Assembly (NCBI RefSeq): GCF_009741445.1
Contig: NZ_CP046507.1
Span: forward strand, 4,464,001 to 4,528,000
DNA: 64,000 nucleotides
DNA from: Mycobacterium avium subsp. avium
GTDB taxonomy: Bacteria; Actinomycetota; Actinomycetes; Mycobacteriales; Mycobacteriaceae
Direction: 5' to 3'
Positions within the stretch are counted from its first letter, which is position 1, and each line of letters opens with the position of its first letter. A model generated the notes under the pieces. The model saw only the letters and a program-made list of their open reading frames with translations, did not search any database and was not told where the DNA came from. Made by a program: the position numbers and the translations under genes. Shown here in pieces: positions 20,645-29,085 of this stretch.

Positions 20645-21826
20645 GTGAGCCTCGAGGACGCCGACGCGCTGCGGGTGCTGCGCGACGCCTTCGCGCCCTG
20701 CGATGCGGGCCGCCCGGGCGATTCCGGTGATCTGGTGCACCGCTTCTATACGCATTGGTTCGCCCTCGACCCCTCGGTGCGCGATCTGTTCCCGCCCGAA
20801 ATGGGCGCCCAGCGCGTGGCTTTCGGCCACGCGCTGCACTGGGTGTACGGCGAGCTGGTGGCGCGGCGGGCGCAGGAACCGGTGGCGTTTCTGGCCCAGC
20901 TCGGGCGGGATCATCGCAAATACGGTGTGCTGCCCCGGCATTACCAAACGCTCGGTCGCGCGCTGCTGGCCACGCTGCGCTCGCATCTGGACGCGGCCTG
21001 GACCGACGCCGTCGAGGACGCGGCCCGCACGTCGCTCAACCTGATCACCGGGGTGATGAGCGGGGCCGCGGACGCCGACGAGGGGCCGGCCTGGTGGGAC
21101 GGCACCGTCATCGGGCACCTGCGGGTGTCCCGGGATCTGGCGGTGGTCCGGCTGCGGCTCGATCAGCCGATGCCCTATCACCCCGGCCAGTACGTCAACG
21201 TCCAGGTGCCGCAATGCCCGCGCCGCTGGCGGTATCTGAGCCCGGCCATTCCGGCCGACCCGGGCTGCGGGATCGAGTTTCACGTCCGCCTGGTCCCCGG
21301 CGGCCTGGTCAGCACCGCGATCGTCAACGAAACCCGGCCCGGCGACCGCTGGCGGCTGTCCAGTCCGCACGGCGGCCTGCGGGTCGACCGCGACGGCGGC
21401 GACGTGTTGATGGTCGCCGGCAGCACCGGCCTGGCGCCGCTGCGGGCGCTGATCATGGACCTGTCCCGGTTTGCGGTGAACCCGCGGGTGCACCTGTTCT
21501 TCGGTGCGCGCTACCGCTGCGAGCTCTACGACCTGCCGACCTTGTGGCAGATCGCATCCCACAATCCGTGGCTGTCGGTGTCGCCGGTGTCGGAGTACCG
21601 GGCCGACCCGCCGTGGGCCGCCGACTATCCCGACGTCACACCGCCGCGGGGGCTGCACGTGCACCAGACCGGACGGCTGCCCGAGGTGGTGACCAAGTAC
21701 GGGGGCTGGGGCGACCGGCAGATCCTGATCTGCGGCGGGCCCAGGATGGTCGCCGCCACCAAGGCCGCGCTGATCGCCAAAGGCGCTGCGGCCCAACGTA
21801 TTCAGCACGACCCCTTGTCGAGGTGA
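20645..21826 (+). CDS. Flavohemoglobin-like oxidoreductase (Rv0385-like)
   Basis: Protein of 393 residues: globin-type N-domain (residues 1-140) with a candidate proximal histidine in GRDHRKYGVLPRHY, then a ferredoxin-reductase-type FAD domain (YHPGQYVNVQVP, RWRYLSPA) and an NAD domain (MVAGSTGLAPLRALI, ILICGGPRMV). The FAD motif RYLS departs from the usual RxYS. I recall mycobacterial type II flavohemoglobins with such changes acting in D-lactate oxidation rather than NO detoxification; whether this copy does so is not shown. GTG 20645 start. It lies 7 bp before the epimerase gene. Confidence 0.85.
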   Translation: MSLEDADALRVLRDAFAPCDAGRPGDSGDLVHRFYTHWFALDPSVRDLFPPEMGAQRVAFGHALHWVYGELVARRAQEPVAFLAQLGRDHRKYGVLPRHYQTLGRALLATLRSHLDAAWTDAVEDAARTSLNLITGVMSGAADADEGPAWWDGTVIGHLRVSRDLAVVRLRLDQPMPYHPGQYVNVQVPQCPRRWRYLSPAIPADPGCGIEFHVRLVPGGLVSTAIVNETRPGDRWRLSSPHGGLRVDRDGGDVLMVAGSTGLAPLRALIMDLSRFAVNPRVHLFFGARYRCELYDLPTLWQIASHNPWLSVSPVSEYRADPPWAADYPDVTPPRGLHVHQTGRLPEVVTKYGGWGDRQILICGGPRMVAATKAALIAKGAAAQRIQHDPLSR

Positions 21827-21833
21827 GCTAGCC

Positions 21834-22736
21834 ATGGATGTCGTCGCGCTGCGTGACCCCGTGTCGTCGGTCGTCGCCCGCTTCATCCCGCGGGCGGGCA
21901 TGATCGGCACGTCGCTGCGCGACGGCGAGGTGGAGCTGCTGGGCCAGCGCCGCGGCCTGGACGCCTACGTCGCCGACGGCAAGACGATGGGCATCCCGAT
22001 TCTGTATCCGTGGGCGAACCGGTTGGGCGGCAACACTTATGCCGCCGAGGGCGCGACCGTGACCCTGACGCCCGGACGCAACGGCGTGCGCGCCGACCCC
22101 AACGGGTTGCCGCTGCACGGCGTGCTGGCCGGCTATCCCGGCTGGCGGGTGACGGCGCAGACGGCGAACGAGTTGACCGCCCAGCTCGATTTCGGCGCCG
22201 ATCCAAAGCTGTTGGCCGGCTTCCCGTTTCCGCATCTGCTGCAGGTGGCGGTGCGCCTGGCCGGGCGCACGCTGACGCTGACCACCACGGTCACCGCGAC
22301 CGGTGACACCGCGGTGCCGGTGTGCTTCGGCTTTCACCCCTACCTGCAGCTGCCCGCCGTACCGCGCGCCGAGTGGGTCATCGAGACCCCGCCGCTGCGG
22401 CATCTGGGGTTGGACGACCACGGGCTGCCCACCGGGGAGTCCGAACTACAGCCGGCACAGCGAGAACCGCTGCGGGACAAGACGTTCGATGATGCCTACG
22501 ACCGGGTCGACGAGGGCGCGGTGTTCGCGGTGTCCGGCGGCGGGCGCCGGCTCGAGGTATGTTTCGAGCACGGCTATCCCGCCGCGCAGATCTTCGCGCC
22601 GCCGGCCAAACCCGGCGAGGAGGCCGTCATCTGCTTCGAGCCGATGACCGCGCCGACCGACGCCCTGCGCCGCGGCGGCTACCGCCGCGCACACCCCGGC
22701 CGGCCGGCGGCTACCCGGTTCTCGATCCGGGTGTGA
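21834..22736 (+). CDS. Aldose 1-epimerase (galactose mutarotase-like)
   Basis: Protein of 300 residues with the mutarotase beta-sandwich pattern: ILYPWANRLGGNTY, NGLPLHGVLAGYPGW (catalytic histidine region), PVCFGFHPYLQLP and, near the end, EAVICFEPMTAPTDAL (catalytic glutamate). It interconverts hexose anomers or a related sugar. Probably in one transcript with the flavohemoglobin-like gene. Its last 26 bp overlap the 3' end of the convergent FAD-oxidoreductase gene. Confidence 0.87.
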   Translation: MDVVALRDPVSSVVARFIPRAGMIGTSLRDGEVELLGQRRGLDAYVADGKTMGIPILYPWANRLGGNTYAAEGATVTLTPGRNGVRADPNGLPLHGVLAGYPGWRVTAQTANELTAQLDFGADPKLLAGFPFPHLLQVAVRLAGRTLTLTTTVTATGDTAVPVCFGFHPYLQLPAVPRAEWVIETPPLRHLGLDDHGLPTGESELQPAQREPLRDKTFDDAYDRVDEGAVFAVSGGGRRLEVCFEHGYPAAQIFAPPAKPGEEAVICFEPMTAPTDALRRGGYRRAHPGRPAATRFSIRV

Positions 22737-25700
22737 TCGCCCCGGCCGATGGGGCGCGCGCGGCGCGACTGGAGAACAGCGAGCGCGGCGTGACCCGTGC
22801 CGACACGTCGGGCCCGACCCGGTTCATGGCGCCCAGGAACGACGAACCCGACGCGACCGGGGCCGGCCCGGTCGACGAGATGGCGCGTGCCAGGCCGGGG
22901 TTCAGGCTGAAGAGGTCGTGCAGATACCCGTACTCGTCATTGGGCCGCAGCAGCACCTCCCGGCGGTCCTCTACGCGGTTGACCAGATTCGGCGGCAGGA
23001 AGCGGCTGACCGGCGGGTCCTGGGTGCCGACGTAGCTGCTGGGTTCCAAACCCAGCAGCGGGGGCGGCCAGGTCAGGGTCGATCCCTTGGCGGTCGCGCT
23101 GACCGGCGTGCTGCCGCCCGGCGTGGGGTCGCCCGACGTGCCGGGCTGACCCGGCGGGGCGGCGCCGAAGGCTTGACCGCCGGTCGATGGCATGGAGGGC
23201 GGCGGCGCGGTGGGCGGCGTCGGCGGTGGCATTGTCGGTGGCATTGTCGTTGGCGCGGTCGGCTGCTGCGCCGATCCGGAGGATGCGCCCGCCATCTGTT
23301 CGAGGTACTGCCGCCAGGCCTGCAGGTAGCCGAACAGCTGCTGGGAATAGTCCGCGGGTGCCGGCGGCATCGGCGCCGGCGCAGCCGCGGGCGGCATGAA
23401 CGGCGGCGTGAACGGCGCGGCGGGGGACGGCGTGGCGGCGCACATGGCCGTCCACCGCTCCAGCAGCTCGCGCCACGCCTGCAGGTAGGCGAGCAACTGC
23501 TGGTTGTAATCCGTTGTGGGACCGAACATTTCCTGACCTCCCGCGGGTGGTGGGATGAAGGACGTGGGGGCGCCGACGTCCAACGGGTGCGGCAGCGACC
23601 GTTCGCAGAATTTGGAGTCGAGGATGCGCAGCGCCCGGGTGTCGGCCGGCTCGCGGTTTTCGATGTCGAACACATAGCAGTAGTCGCCGGCCGGGGTGGG
23701 CATCCGGATCGGGCTCGACAGGCCCTGGTCGAGGAAGCCGAAGGGGAACTCCCATGAGAGCGTGGTCTTCTCGCGGCGGTCCAGGCCGCCGGATTGGACC
23801 CAGATGTAGTGGTCGAGAATGGCGTTGACGGCGTGGCGCCCCGACTCGCACGCCGCCTCCATCGACGTCAACCGGGTGAACGTCTTGTTCCACGTGCCGG
23901 CGAAGACCACCGCATTGTTGTGCACCTGATAGCCGCCGTGGCGGGCCTGCCAGACGTTGCGCCGCCACAGATCCTCGAGCCACCAGTCCTCGGGCGGCAC
24001 GCTGCTCCACGACGTGCCGTGCGGGTTCCACGGGTCGCTGCTCGGCCGGTTGTCCCAATCCCCCACGATGGGAACCAGATACGGTGTCGCGTTGCGCACC
24101 ACCCGGCCCCGGCCCTGACCGGGCCCGGATTCCATGATCAGGCCGCGGTCGAGCGCGTACCACACGGGCCGGGGCATGAACTCCTCCCCCGCCGGCCCGG
24201 TGCTGCTGGTGAGCGCGGCAACGATCTGGCGCCATACTTCCGTGGCGATCTCGTCGGGCGTGCAGTCGCGGGCCGCCTTGCCGCGGCCGGACTCGTCGAC
24301 CAGGTGCGAGGACGCGGCGTTGAAATCGCCGATGTCGACCGAGAGCACCGAGACGTGGCCGTCTCGATCGAGAATCGGTGGCCTCTCCCACATTCCGGTC
24401 TGGTTGATCGACGACAGCGCCCATTCGGTGCCGGCGTAGAGCAGGTGCCCGCGCAGCAACTGGAACTCGGTGTCGAAGTAGTACTGGATACCGCACAGCG
24501 TTTGGAAACGATCCCAGGGCACCCGCCCCAACTCGTCCATCGCGTACGGATCGCGGCGGCCCGGCGGCCGCGTCGATTGCGGCTGCAGCGGGCCGTCGGG
24601 CGGCGGGACGGAGGTGGCGAAGCCGTCCAGCCCGGCCACGGTGCCGCCGGTGCCCGCGGCGCGCATTGGGGCGGTGAGGAATTCGGCGCCCGGGGCGTCG
24701 ACGGCGACCACGATGTAATCCGGTGTCACCCGCGTTCCGTCGGTCAGCGTGATCTGCACCCGGGGCCGCAGATGCGGTGGCCGGCTCGGGTCGACGGGCA
24801 CCGGGTCGAGGCGGGTCGCCGCGTCGCGGACGAAGCGGACGCCGAGCGCGACGAGGTGGCGGTACCAGTGGTCGAACCACGACTCGGTGGTGGGACCGTT
24901 GAGCACGCCGTCGGCCTTGTCGTCGCGGCGGTCCATGTTCAGGTACAGCTGCAGATAGGTGCTGATGTTGGTGCGGGCGTCACCCCAACGGGAGTCGAAG
25001 GCCACCAAAACCTTTGGCATCTGCCGCAACAGCGCGTCGCAACGCGGCGTGTAGGAGTACTGGTTCAACCCGGTGCGGCGGTCGTGGCCGACGAAGAAGT
25101 CGTAGGCCGACATGTTCTGCAACTCGCGCGCCCGGCGCAGCGGACTGGTGACCAGGTAGCGCAGCATCCTGCCCTGAAAGGTCGCGACATCGCCGAAGGT
25201 GAGACCCACCGTCGCGAGTTGGCCGAGAATGCCGAGGAATTCGGCGCCGCTGCGCGGCAGTTCGCGCGGGAAGACCAGCGACGGCCTGCCGTCGATGGTG
25301 ACGCCCTGGGTGATCACCCGCCGGACGTTGTCGTAGACGGTGCGCGCGGTCGGAGCCCAGCCGCCCGGGTTCCTGAGCTCGTAGACCGGGATGCGCTGGA
25401 ACAGGTCCCAGATGTGCAGGTAGTAGGCCGGGAAGAAGCGGAAGCCGTGTTCGCCGGCGACGGCGCGCCCCGGGTCGGTGGGCCGGCTGGGCCGGCCCGG
25501 GAAGGGACGCAGTTCGGCGTGGCTCCCGTCGTGGGTGCCCACGGTCGAATATTGCGACGCGGCAAGGCCTCCCAGCTTGACGGGCGGGTATGTTCCGGTC
25601 GGCGCGGATCCCAACCCGTTGCGTTCGTCCTGCTGCGCCTCGTACACCGTCACGACGAAGCCGCGCTCGGCGAGTTCGTGGGCGGCGGTGAGCCCGGCGA

Positions 25701-25770
25701 TGCCGGCGCCGAGCACCGCGACGGTGGGACGTCGTGCCTGCGACGCCGGGGTCCGGATGTGCTCGCTCAT
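22711..25770 (-). CDS. Large FAD-dependent oxidoreductase with proline-rich, repeat-bearing C-terminal extension
   Basis: Protein of 1019 residues. Residues 15-46 form the FAD Rossmann motif VAVLGAGIAGLTAAHELAERG. Residues to about 690 look like the phytoene-desaturase/hydroxysqualene-dehydroxylase/amine-oxidase superfamily (GEHGFRFFPAYY, CGIQYYFDTEFQLL, NNAVVFAGTWNKT near the end). From about residue 735 the chain becomes Pro/Ala-rich and holds two copies of an amphipathic motif DYxQQLxxYLQAWRxxLE at 754-771 and 807-824, separated by proline linkers, then a conserved-looking end (LLRPNDEYGYLHDLFSLNPGLARA). Such a tail is absent from ordinary desaturases and may dock to another protein of the operon. 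Last gene of the operon; ATG 25770 overlaps the preceding stop as ATGA. Confidence 0.85.
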   Translation of the reverse strand: MSEHIRTPASQARRPTVAVLGAGIAGLTAAHELAERGFVVTVYEAQQDERNGLGSAPTGTYPPVKLGGLAASQYSTVGTHDGSHAELRPFPGRPSRPTDPGRAVAGEHGFRFFPAYYLHIWDLFQRIPVYELRNPGGWAPTARTVYDNVRRVITQGVTIDGRPSLVFPRELPRSGAEFLGILGQLATVGLTFGDVATFQGRMLRYLVTSPLRRARELQNMSAYDFFVGHDRRTGLNQYSYTPRCDALLRQMPKVLVAFDSRWGDARTNISTYLQLYLNMDRRDDKADGVLNGPTTESWFDHWYRHLVALGVRFVRDAATRLDPVPVDPSRPPHLRPRVQITLTDGTRVTPDYIVVAVDAPGAEFLTAPMRAAGTGGTVAGLDGFATSVPPPDGPLQPQSTRPPGRRDPYAMDELGRVPWDRFQTLCGIQYYFDTEFQLLRGHLLYAGTEWALSSINQTGMWERPPILDRDGHVSVLSVDIGDFNAASSHLVDESGRGKAARDCTPDEIATEVWRQIVAALTSSTGPAGEEFMPRPVWYALDRGLIMESGPGQGRGRVVRNATPYLVPIVGDWDNRPSSDPWNPHGTSWSSVPPEDWWLEDLWRRNVWQARHGGYQVHNNAVVFAGTWNKTFTRLTSMEAACESGRHAVNAILDHYIWVQSGGLDRREKTTLSWEFPFGFLDQGLSSPIRMPTPAGDYCYVFDIENREPADTRALRILDSKFCERSLPHPLDVGAPTSFIPPPAGGQEMFGPTTDYNQQLLAYLQAWRELLERWTAMCAATPSPAAPFTPPFMPPAAAPAPMPPAPADYSQQLFGYLQAWRQYLEQMAGASSGSAQQPTAPTTMPPTMPPPTPPTAPPPSMPSTGGQAFGAAPPGQPGTSGDPTPGGSTPVSATAKGSTLTWPPPLLGLEPSSYVGTQDPPVSRFLPPNLVNRVEDRREVLLRPNDEYGYLHDLFSLNPGLARAISSTGPAPVASGSSFLGAMNRVGPDVSARVTPRSLFSSRAARAPSAGAITPGSRTG

Positions 25771-26168
25771 GCGCCCGCCCGCAGTTCGGACAGCAGCGCG
25801 GGCTGAGTGGAGGCCCGGACGGCCGCGTGCACGTAGGCCCGCAGCGCGTCGTGCGCGCGCTGGACGTCGTCGAGCGAACCCCGCACGCTCACGGCGCCGG
25901 CCTGCACCGCCTCGCCGAGCCCGACCTCCGCGTCGAGGAGCGCCAGGATGGTGTTCCGCGAGGTGACGATGCGCACGGCGGCCTCGCGCGGCGCCCCGTC
26001 CGACACGTCCAGCCGATCACCGCCGCACAGGGTGAACGCCTCGCCGTCCACGTCGAGCCCGACCACCATCTCGCCGAGCTCGGCGGCCAGCAGCCGGTAG
26101 CTTGCCGGCACCTCGTCGTGCAGGTGCTCGACCGAACGCCGCAACAGCGACGAAACCCGCTCAGCCAT
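25767..26168 (-). CDS. SCP2-like sterol/lipid carrier domain protein
   Basis: Protein of 133 residues. The strand pattern MVVGLDVDGEAFTLCGGDRLDVSDG followed by AAVRIVTSRNTILALLDAEVGLGEAVQAGAVSVRGSLDDV fits the SCP2 fold, in which a hydrophobic cavity binds sterols or long prenyl/acyl chains. It has no signal peptide. ATG 26168 overlaps the stop of the CrtC-like gene by 8 bp and its own stop overlaps the FAD gene as ATGA. A role as carrier of the pathway's lipid intermediate is inferred from the operon. Confidence 0.7.
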   Translation of the reverse strand: MAERVSSLLRRSVEHLHDEVPASYRLLAAELGEMVVGLDVDGEAFTLCGGDRLDVSDGAPREAAVRIVTSRNTILALLDAEVGLGEAVQAGAVSVRGSLDDVQRAHDALRAYVHAAVRASTQPALLSELRAGA

Positions 26169-27183
26169 GGAGGAACTCGAATACACCCGTGCCGGCGAAG
26201 TCGAATTTCTCGCCCCGCACCGTGCCGCTCGCCGCCACGGTGCCGTCCGTCTCGCACAGCACGGTCGATCGGTCGAGGCGGGTTTCGCTCGGTTGCGCCA
26301 GGCGAACATAGGAGCGCGAACGGAATTCGGCGCGCACGGTGTCGGCGGCCCGTGTCGCGGTGATCTCGATCCGTTCCGGCACACCGGGCACCTCGCCGTC
26401 CAGCAGCAGCCGCATCGGCGGGGGCAGAGTGCAGTCGGCCGGCCGGTCGAGCGGGCCCTCGGTGCGTGCCCGCACCGCCGCGTGCCGGAATATCGCCGCC
26501 GGCTCGTCGCGATGCCACACGTACAGCGACCGGGACACACAGCGCAGCCGGCTCCGGTCGGTGATCTGGGCGAACACCATCGACCACGGGTCGTCCGGCC
26601 CGGCCGGCAAGATGGTGCCCCACGTCCAGCCGAAGTCGTCGCCCCACCGGAACCGGCCCCAGTTGTGGTCGTGGTAGGCGAGGTCGTCGCGCACCCGGTA
26701 GTCGGCGCCGCCGATCCGCAGCCAGCCGTCGGCGCGCAGCCTGGGGACGAATAGCCAGCTGACCCGTCCCTCGCCCGCCGGCTCGTTGCGCACCACGAAC
26801 GGCCGGCTGGTCGAGGTAAAGTGCAATTCGCCGTGAATGTCCTTGTCCGGCAATTCGATTGCCACCCGGTAGCCGTCGGGCACGATGGTCATCCGGTTGC
26901 CACCGACGGACAGTTCACCCAGGTCGGCCGAGACGTGCACAGCGCGCTCGTCGAACCGCGCCACCGCCCCGGTCCAGCGCTCGTCGCGCGCGATCACGAT
27001 CACCCGCGGGGTGAGCCGCGCCCCGTCCGCGCCGAAGGCTTCATTGTTGAGGCTGAAGTTGATCAACAGTCGCACGCCCCGGCCGTGCACCACGAAGTGA
27101 TGCCACTCCTTGAAACCCGCAGGCCGGGCGGTGGCCAACACCGGGGCGCGCAGGAAGTCGCTGCGGGCCAGGACCGCGCTCAT
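26161..27183 (-). CDS. CrtC/AttH-like lipocalin-fold protein
   Basis: Protein of 340 residues. The motif YHDHNWGRFRWGDDFGWTWG (about residues 170-190) is the signature of the CrtC (carotenoid 1,2-hydratase, hydroxyneurosporene synthase)/AttH group, which includes hydratases and cyclases acting on prenylated or polyene substrates. The rest is beta-rich (GELHFTSTSRPFVV, YRVAIELPDKD, GEKFDFAGTGVFEFL). No signal peptide. In the operon it overlaps the 89-residue gene as ATGA. It may hydrate or cyclise the prenyl product of the synthase encoded upstream; activity is inferred. Confidence 0.72.
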   Translation of the reverse strand: MSAVLARSDFLRAPVLATARPAGFKEWHHFVVHGRGVRLLINFSLNNEAFGADGARLTPRVIVIARDERWTGAVARFDERAVHVSADLGELSVGGNRMTIVPDGYRVAIELPDKDIHGELHFTSTSRPFVVRNEPAGEGRVSWLFVPRLRADGWLRIGGADYRVRDDLAYHDHNWGRFRWGDDFGWTWGTILPAGPDDPWSMVFAQITDRSRLRCVSRSLYVWHRDEPAAIFRHAAVRARTEGPLDRPADCTLPPPMRLLLDGEVPGVPERIEITATRAADTVRAEFRSRSYVRLAQPSETRLDRSTVLCETDGTVAASGTVRGEKFDFAGTGVFEFLHG

Positions 27184-27449
27184 CGCAACCACCGCGCGGT
27201 CGATGCCACCCCGGCGACTGGAAAAGACTGTGCCACAGCACAATCGGCCAGCCGCGCGATCCCCGCACCGACGCTCGCCACGCCGAGCAGCAGGTGCACG
27301 AAGTCGTCGGGGGCGCGGGGATCCGCGGCGGCGCGGGCGCCGTCGCCGGCCAGGGTGTGCACCACGTCGGCCAGCCCTGCGAGGCCGACCAGATAGCCGA
27401 TGAAGTCGCTCTGGTCGGCGAGCGCGTCGCGGGGATCGGTGAGCGTCAT
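27180..27449 (-). CDS. Small unknown protein, 89 residues
   Basis: A short coding frame tied into the operon by ATGA overlaps at both ends (start 27449 with the upstream stop, stop 27180 with the CrtC-like start), which is the main reason to believe it. The sequence has two hydrophobic stretches (DFIGYLVGLAGLADVVHTL and HLLLGVASVGAGIARLA) that could be membrane or amphipathic helices. No family recognised. Confidence 0.65.
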   Translation of the reverse strand: MTLTDPRDALADQSDFIGYLVGLAGLADVVHTLAGDGARAAADPRAPDDFVHLLLGVASVGAGIARLADCAVAQSFPVAGVASTARWLR

Positions 27450-27904
27450 GCGTACCCCTCGGGCCGCAGCCGAGCCAGCACGGAGTCGTCCAGCCCGTGC
27501 CCGATGAACGCGTCCGCCAGCAGGTCCGCCCAGGCGTCCGGGCCGGCGTGCGGCGCGGCGGGACCGCCGAGAACGTTGAGGCTCACCATCTCCCAGACCC
27601 GCCGCAGGTTCTCCACCGCTTCGGAGGCGACCAACCCGTCGCGCAGCCGCGCCCCGCGGGGCGTGTTCGCGTACCGGCGGCCCTCGGCGACGAGCAGGTC
27701 GTGCACCCGGCGGGCGGCCGCCGGGTTACCCAGGACCGCACGGCGCGCGCCGAGCAGCAGGTCGAACACGGCGCGCTCCGCACCGTCGGCGTCGGCCGGC
27801 GGGGCGGGGTTCAACCCGGGGGCCTGCCGCTCGACGAGGTCGAGGGTGAGCTCGCGGATCCGCTCGAGTTCGGCCAGCATGCCGATCAGTGCCTCGGGGT
27901 TCAT
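27446..27904 (-). CDS. Unknown all-helical protein, 152 residues
   Basis: The protein is predicted helical throughout (ALIGMLAELERIRELTLDLVE; ERAVFDLLLGARRAVLG; LRDGLVASEAVENLRRVWEMV) and lacks cysteines, a signal peptide or obvious catalytic residues. ATG 27904 overlaps the prenyl synthase stop as ATGA and its own stop overlaps the next start as ATGA. It may be a scaffold or accessory subunit. No family recognised. Confidence 0.72.
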   Translation of the reverse strand: MNPEALIGMLAELERIRELTLDLVERQAPGLNPAPPADADGAERAVFDLLLGARRAVLGNPAAARRVHDLLVAEGRRYANTPRGARLRDGLVASEAVENLRRVWEMVSLNVLGGPAAPHAGPDAWADLLADAFIGHGLDDSVLARLRPEGYA

Positions 27905-29085
27905 CGCGCCCGCCCGTGCACGTAATCGACCAGGGCGGCCAGCATGTCGCGGTGCCGGCTGCGGGGAAACCAGTCCAGGCCGGCGAGCACGGCGGCGGCC
28001 TGGCGGGCCTGCCGGACGGCGACGTCGCGGGCGTGGTTGAGCGAGCCCACCCGGTGCATCAATTCGTAGAGCCAGCGAATGTCGTTGAGGCTCTTGACTT
28101 CCGAGTGGTGGTGCCGCCGCAGCCGGGCTTCGATCTCGGTGCGGCCCGAGACGGACAGTTGCCCGCCGGCGGTGAGCCGGTCCAGCAGCTCGGTCAGGTC
28201 GAACTCGGCGTCGGGGCTCGGGCGGCGCCGGGACAAAATCTGCACCGCGCGCTCCTGGTCGCCGGGTTCGGCATGCCGCAGGGTGTGCAGCAGCATCAGG
28301 GTGCGCTTGCCCTCCCACAGGTCGCCGCCGATCTCCTTGCCGTACTCCTGCGGGTCGGCGCGCAGGTTGAGCAGGTCGTCGGTGATCTGGAAGGCCGCCC
28401 CGAGATGCCGCCCGAGCGACTCCAACGGGGCCATCCGGTCGGGTGTTGCCCCGGCCGCGACGGCGCCGGCCTGCAACGGCGTGATGAAGGAGTACCAGCT
28501 GGTCTTGAGTTCCACCATCTCGAGGTAGTCGGCGTCATCGAGCCGCCAGGTGTTGGAGTGCACCCAGTCCAGCTCGAGCGCCTGGCCGTCGACGGTCTTG
28601 CGGGTCATCGTGGCCACGGCACGCAGGATGCGCAGCGCGGGCCCCAGCCCCACCCGCTCGACGTTGTCGAGCAGGGGTTGCAACGAAAGCGAGAGCATGG
28701 CGTCGCCGACGTTGACCGCGACCGGCACGCCGTGGTCGATGTGCAGCGTGGGTTTGCCTCGCCGCCACCATGATTCGTCCTCGATGTCGTCGTGGATGAG
28801 AAACGCGTTGTGGTAGAGCTCGAGCGTTGCGGCGGTCGGCAGTATCGCCTCGAGGTGGCCGCCGAGCCCGAGGCAGGTGGCGATGCTCAGCGCCGGCCGG
28901 AGCGCCTTCCCGCCGCGCAGCGGGTAGTCGAGGATGAGCTGGTACAGCCCGTTCGACCCGCGCTCACCCGGACCGTACAGCCGGACGATCTCCCGGTCGC
29001 AGGCTTGTTTGCACGCGGCGAGGTAGTCCTCGAGCGGGTTCAGCGCGGCGACCGCGGGCCGCGCGTCAGGCAGGGTCGACGTCAT
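27901..29085 (-). CDS. Polyprenyl diphosphate synthase (trans-isoprenyl type)
   Basis: Protein of 394 residues making a linear isoprenoid diphosphate from IPP and an allylic primer. Motifs: GGKALRP (58-64), first Asp-rich motif DDIED (99-103) in a LIHDDIEDES context, basic RRGKPTLH, and second Asp-rich motif as DDLLN (236-240), where the last aspartate is asparagine, as in several GGPP synthases. Product length cannot be read reliably, but residues A and F just before the first motif fit a medium chain. ATG 29085 shares a base with the stop of the shell-like gene (TGATG). The C-terminal 90 residues (after SRRRPSPDAEFDL) are an extension beyond the usual fold. Confidence 0.92.
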   Translation of the reverse strand: MTSTLPDARPAVAALNPLEDYLAACKQACDREIVRLYGPGERGSNGLYQLILDYPLRGGKALRPALSIATCLGLGGHLEAILPTAATLELYHNAFLIHDDIEDESWWRRGKPTLHIDHGVPVAVNVGDAMLSLSLQPLLDNVERVGLGPALRILRAVATMTRKTVDGQALELDWVHSNTWRLDDADYLEMVELKTSWYSFITPLQAGAVAAGATPDRMAPLESLGRHLGAAFQITDDLLNLRADPQEYGKEIGGDLWEGKRTLMLLHTLRHAEPGDQERAVQILSRRRPSPDAEFDLTELLDRLTAGGQLSVSGRTEIEARLRRHHHSEVKSLNDIRWLYELMHRVGSLNHARDVAVRQARQAAAVLAGLDWFPRSRHRDMLAALVDYVHGRAR

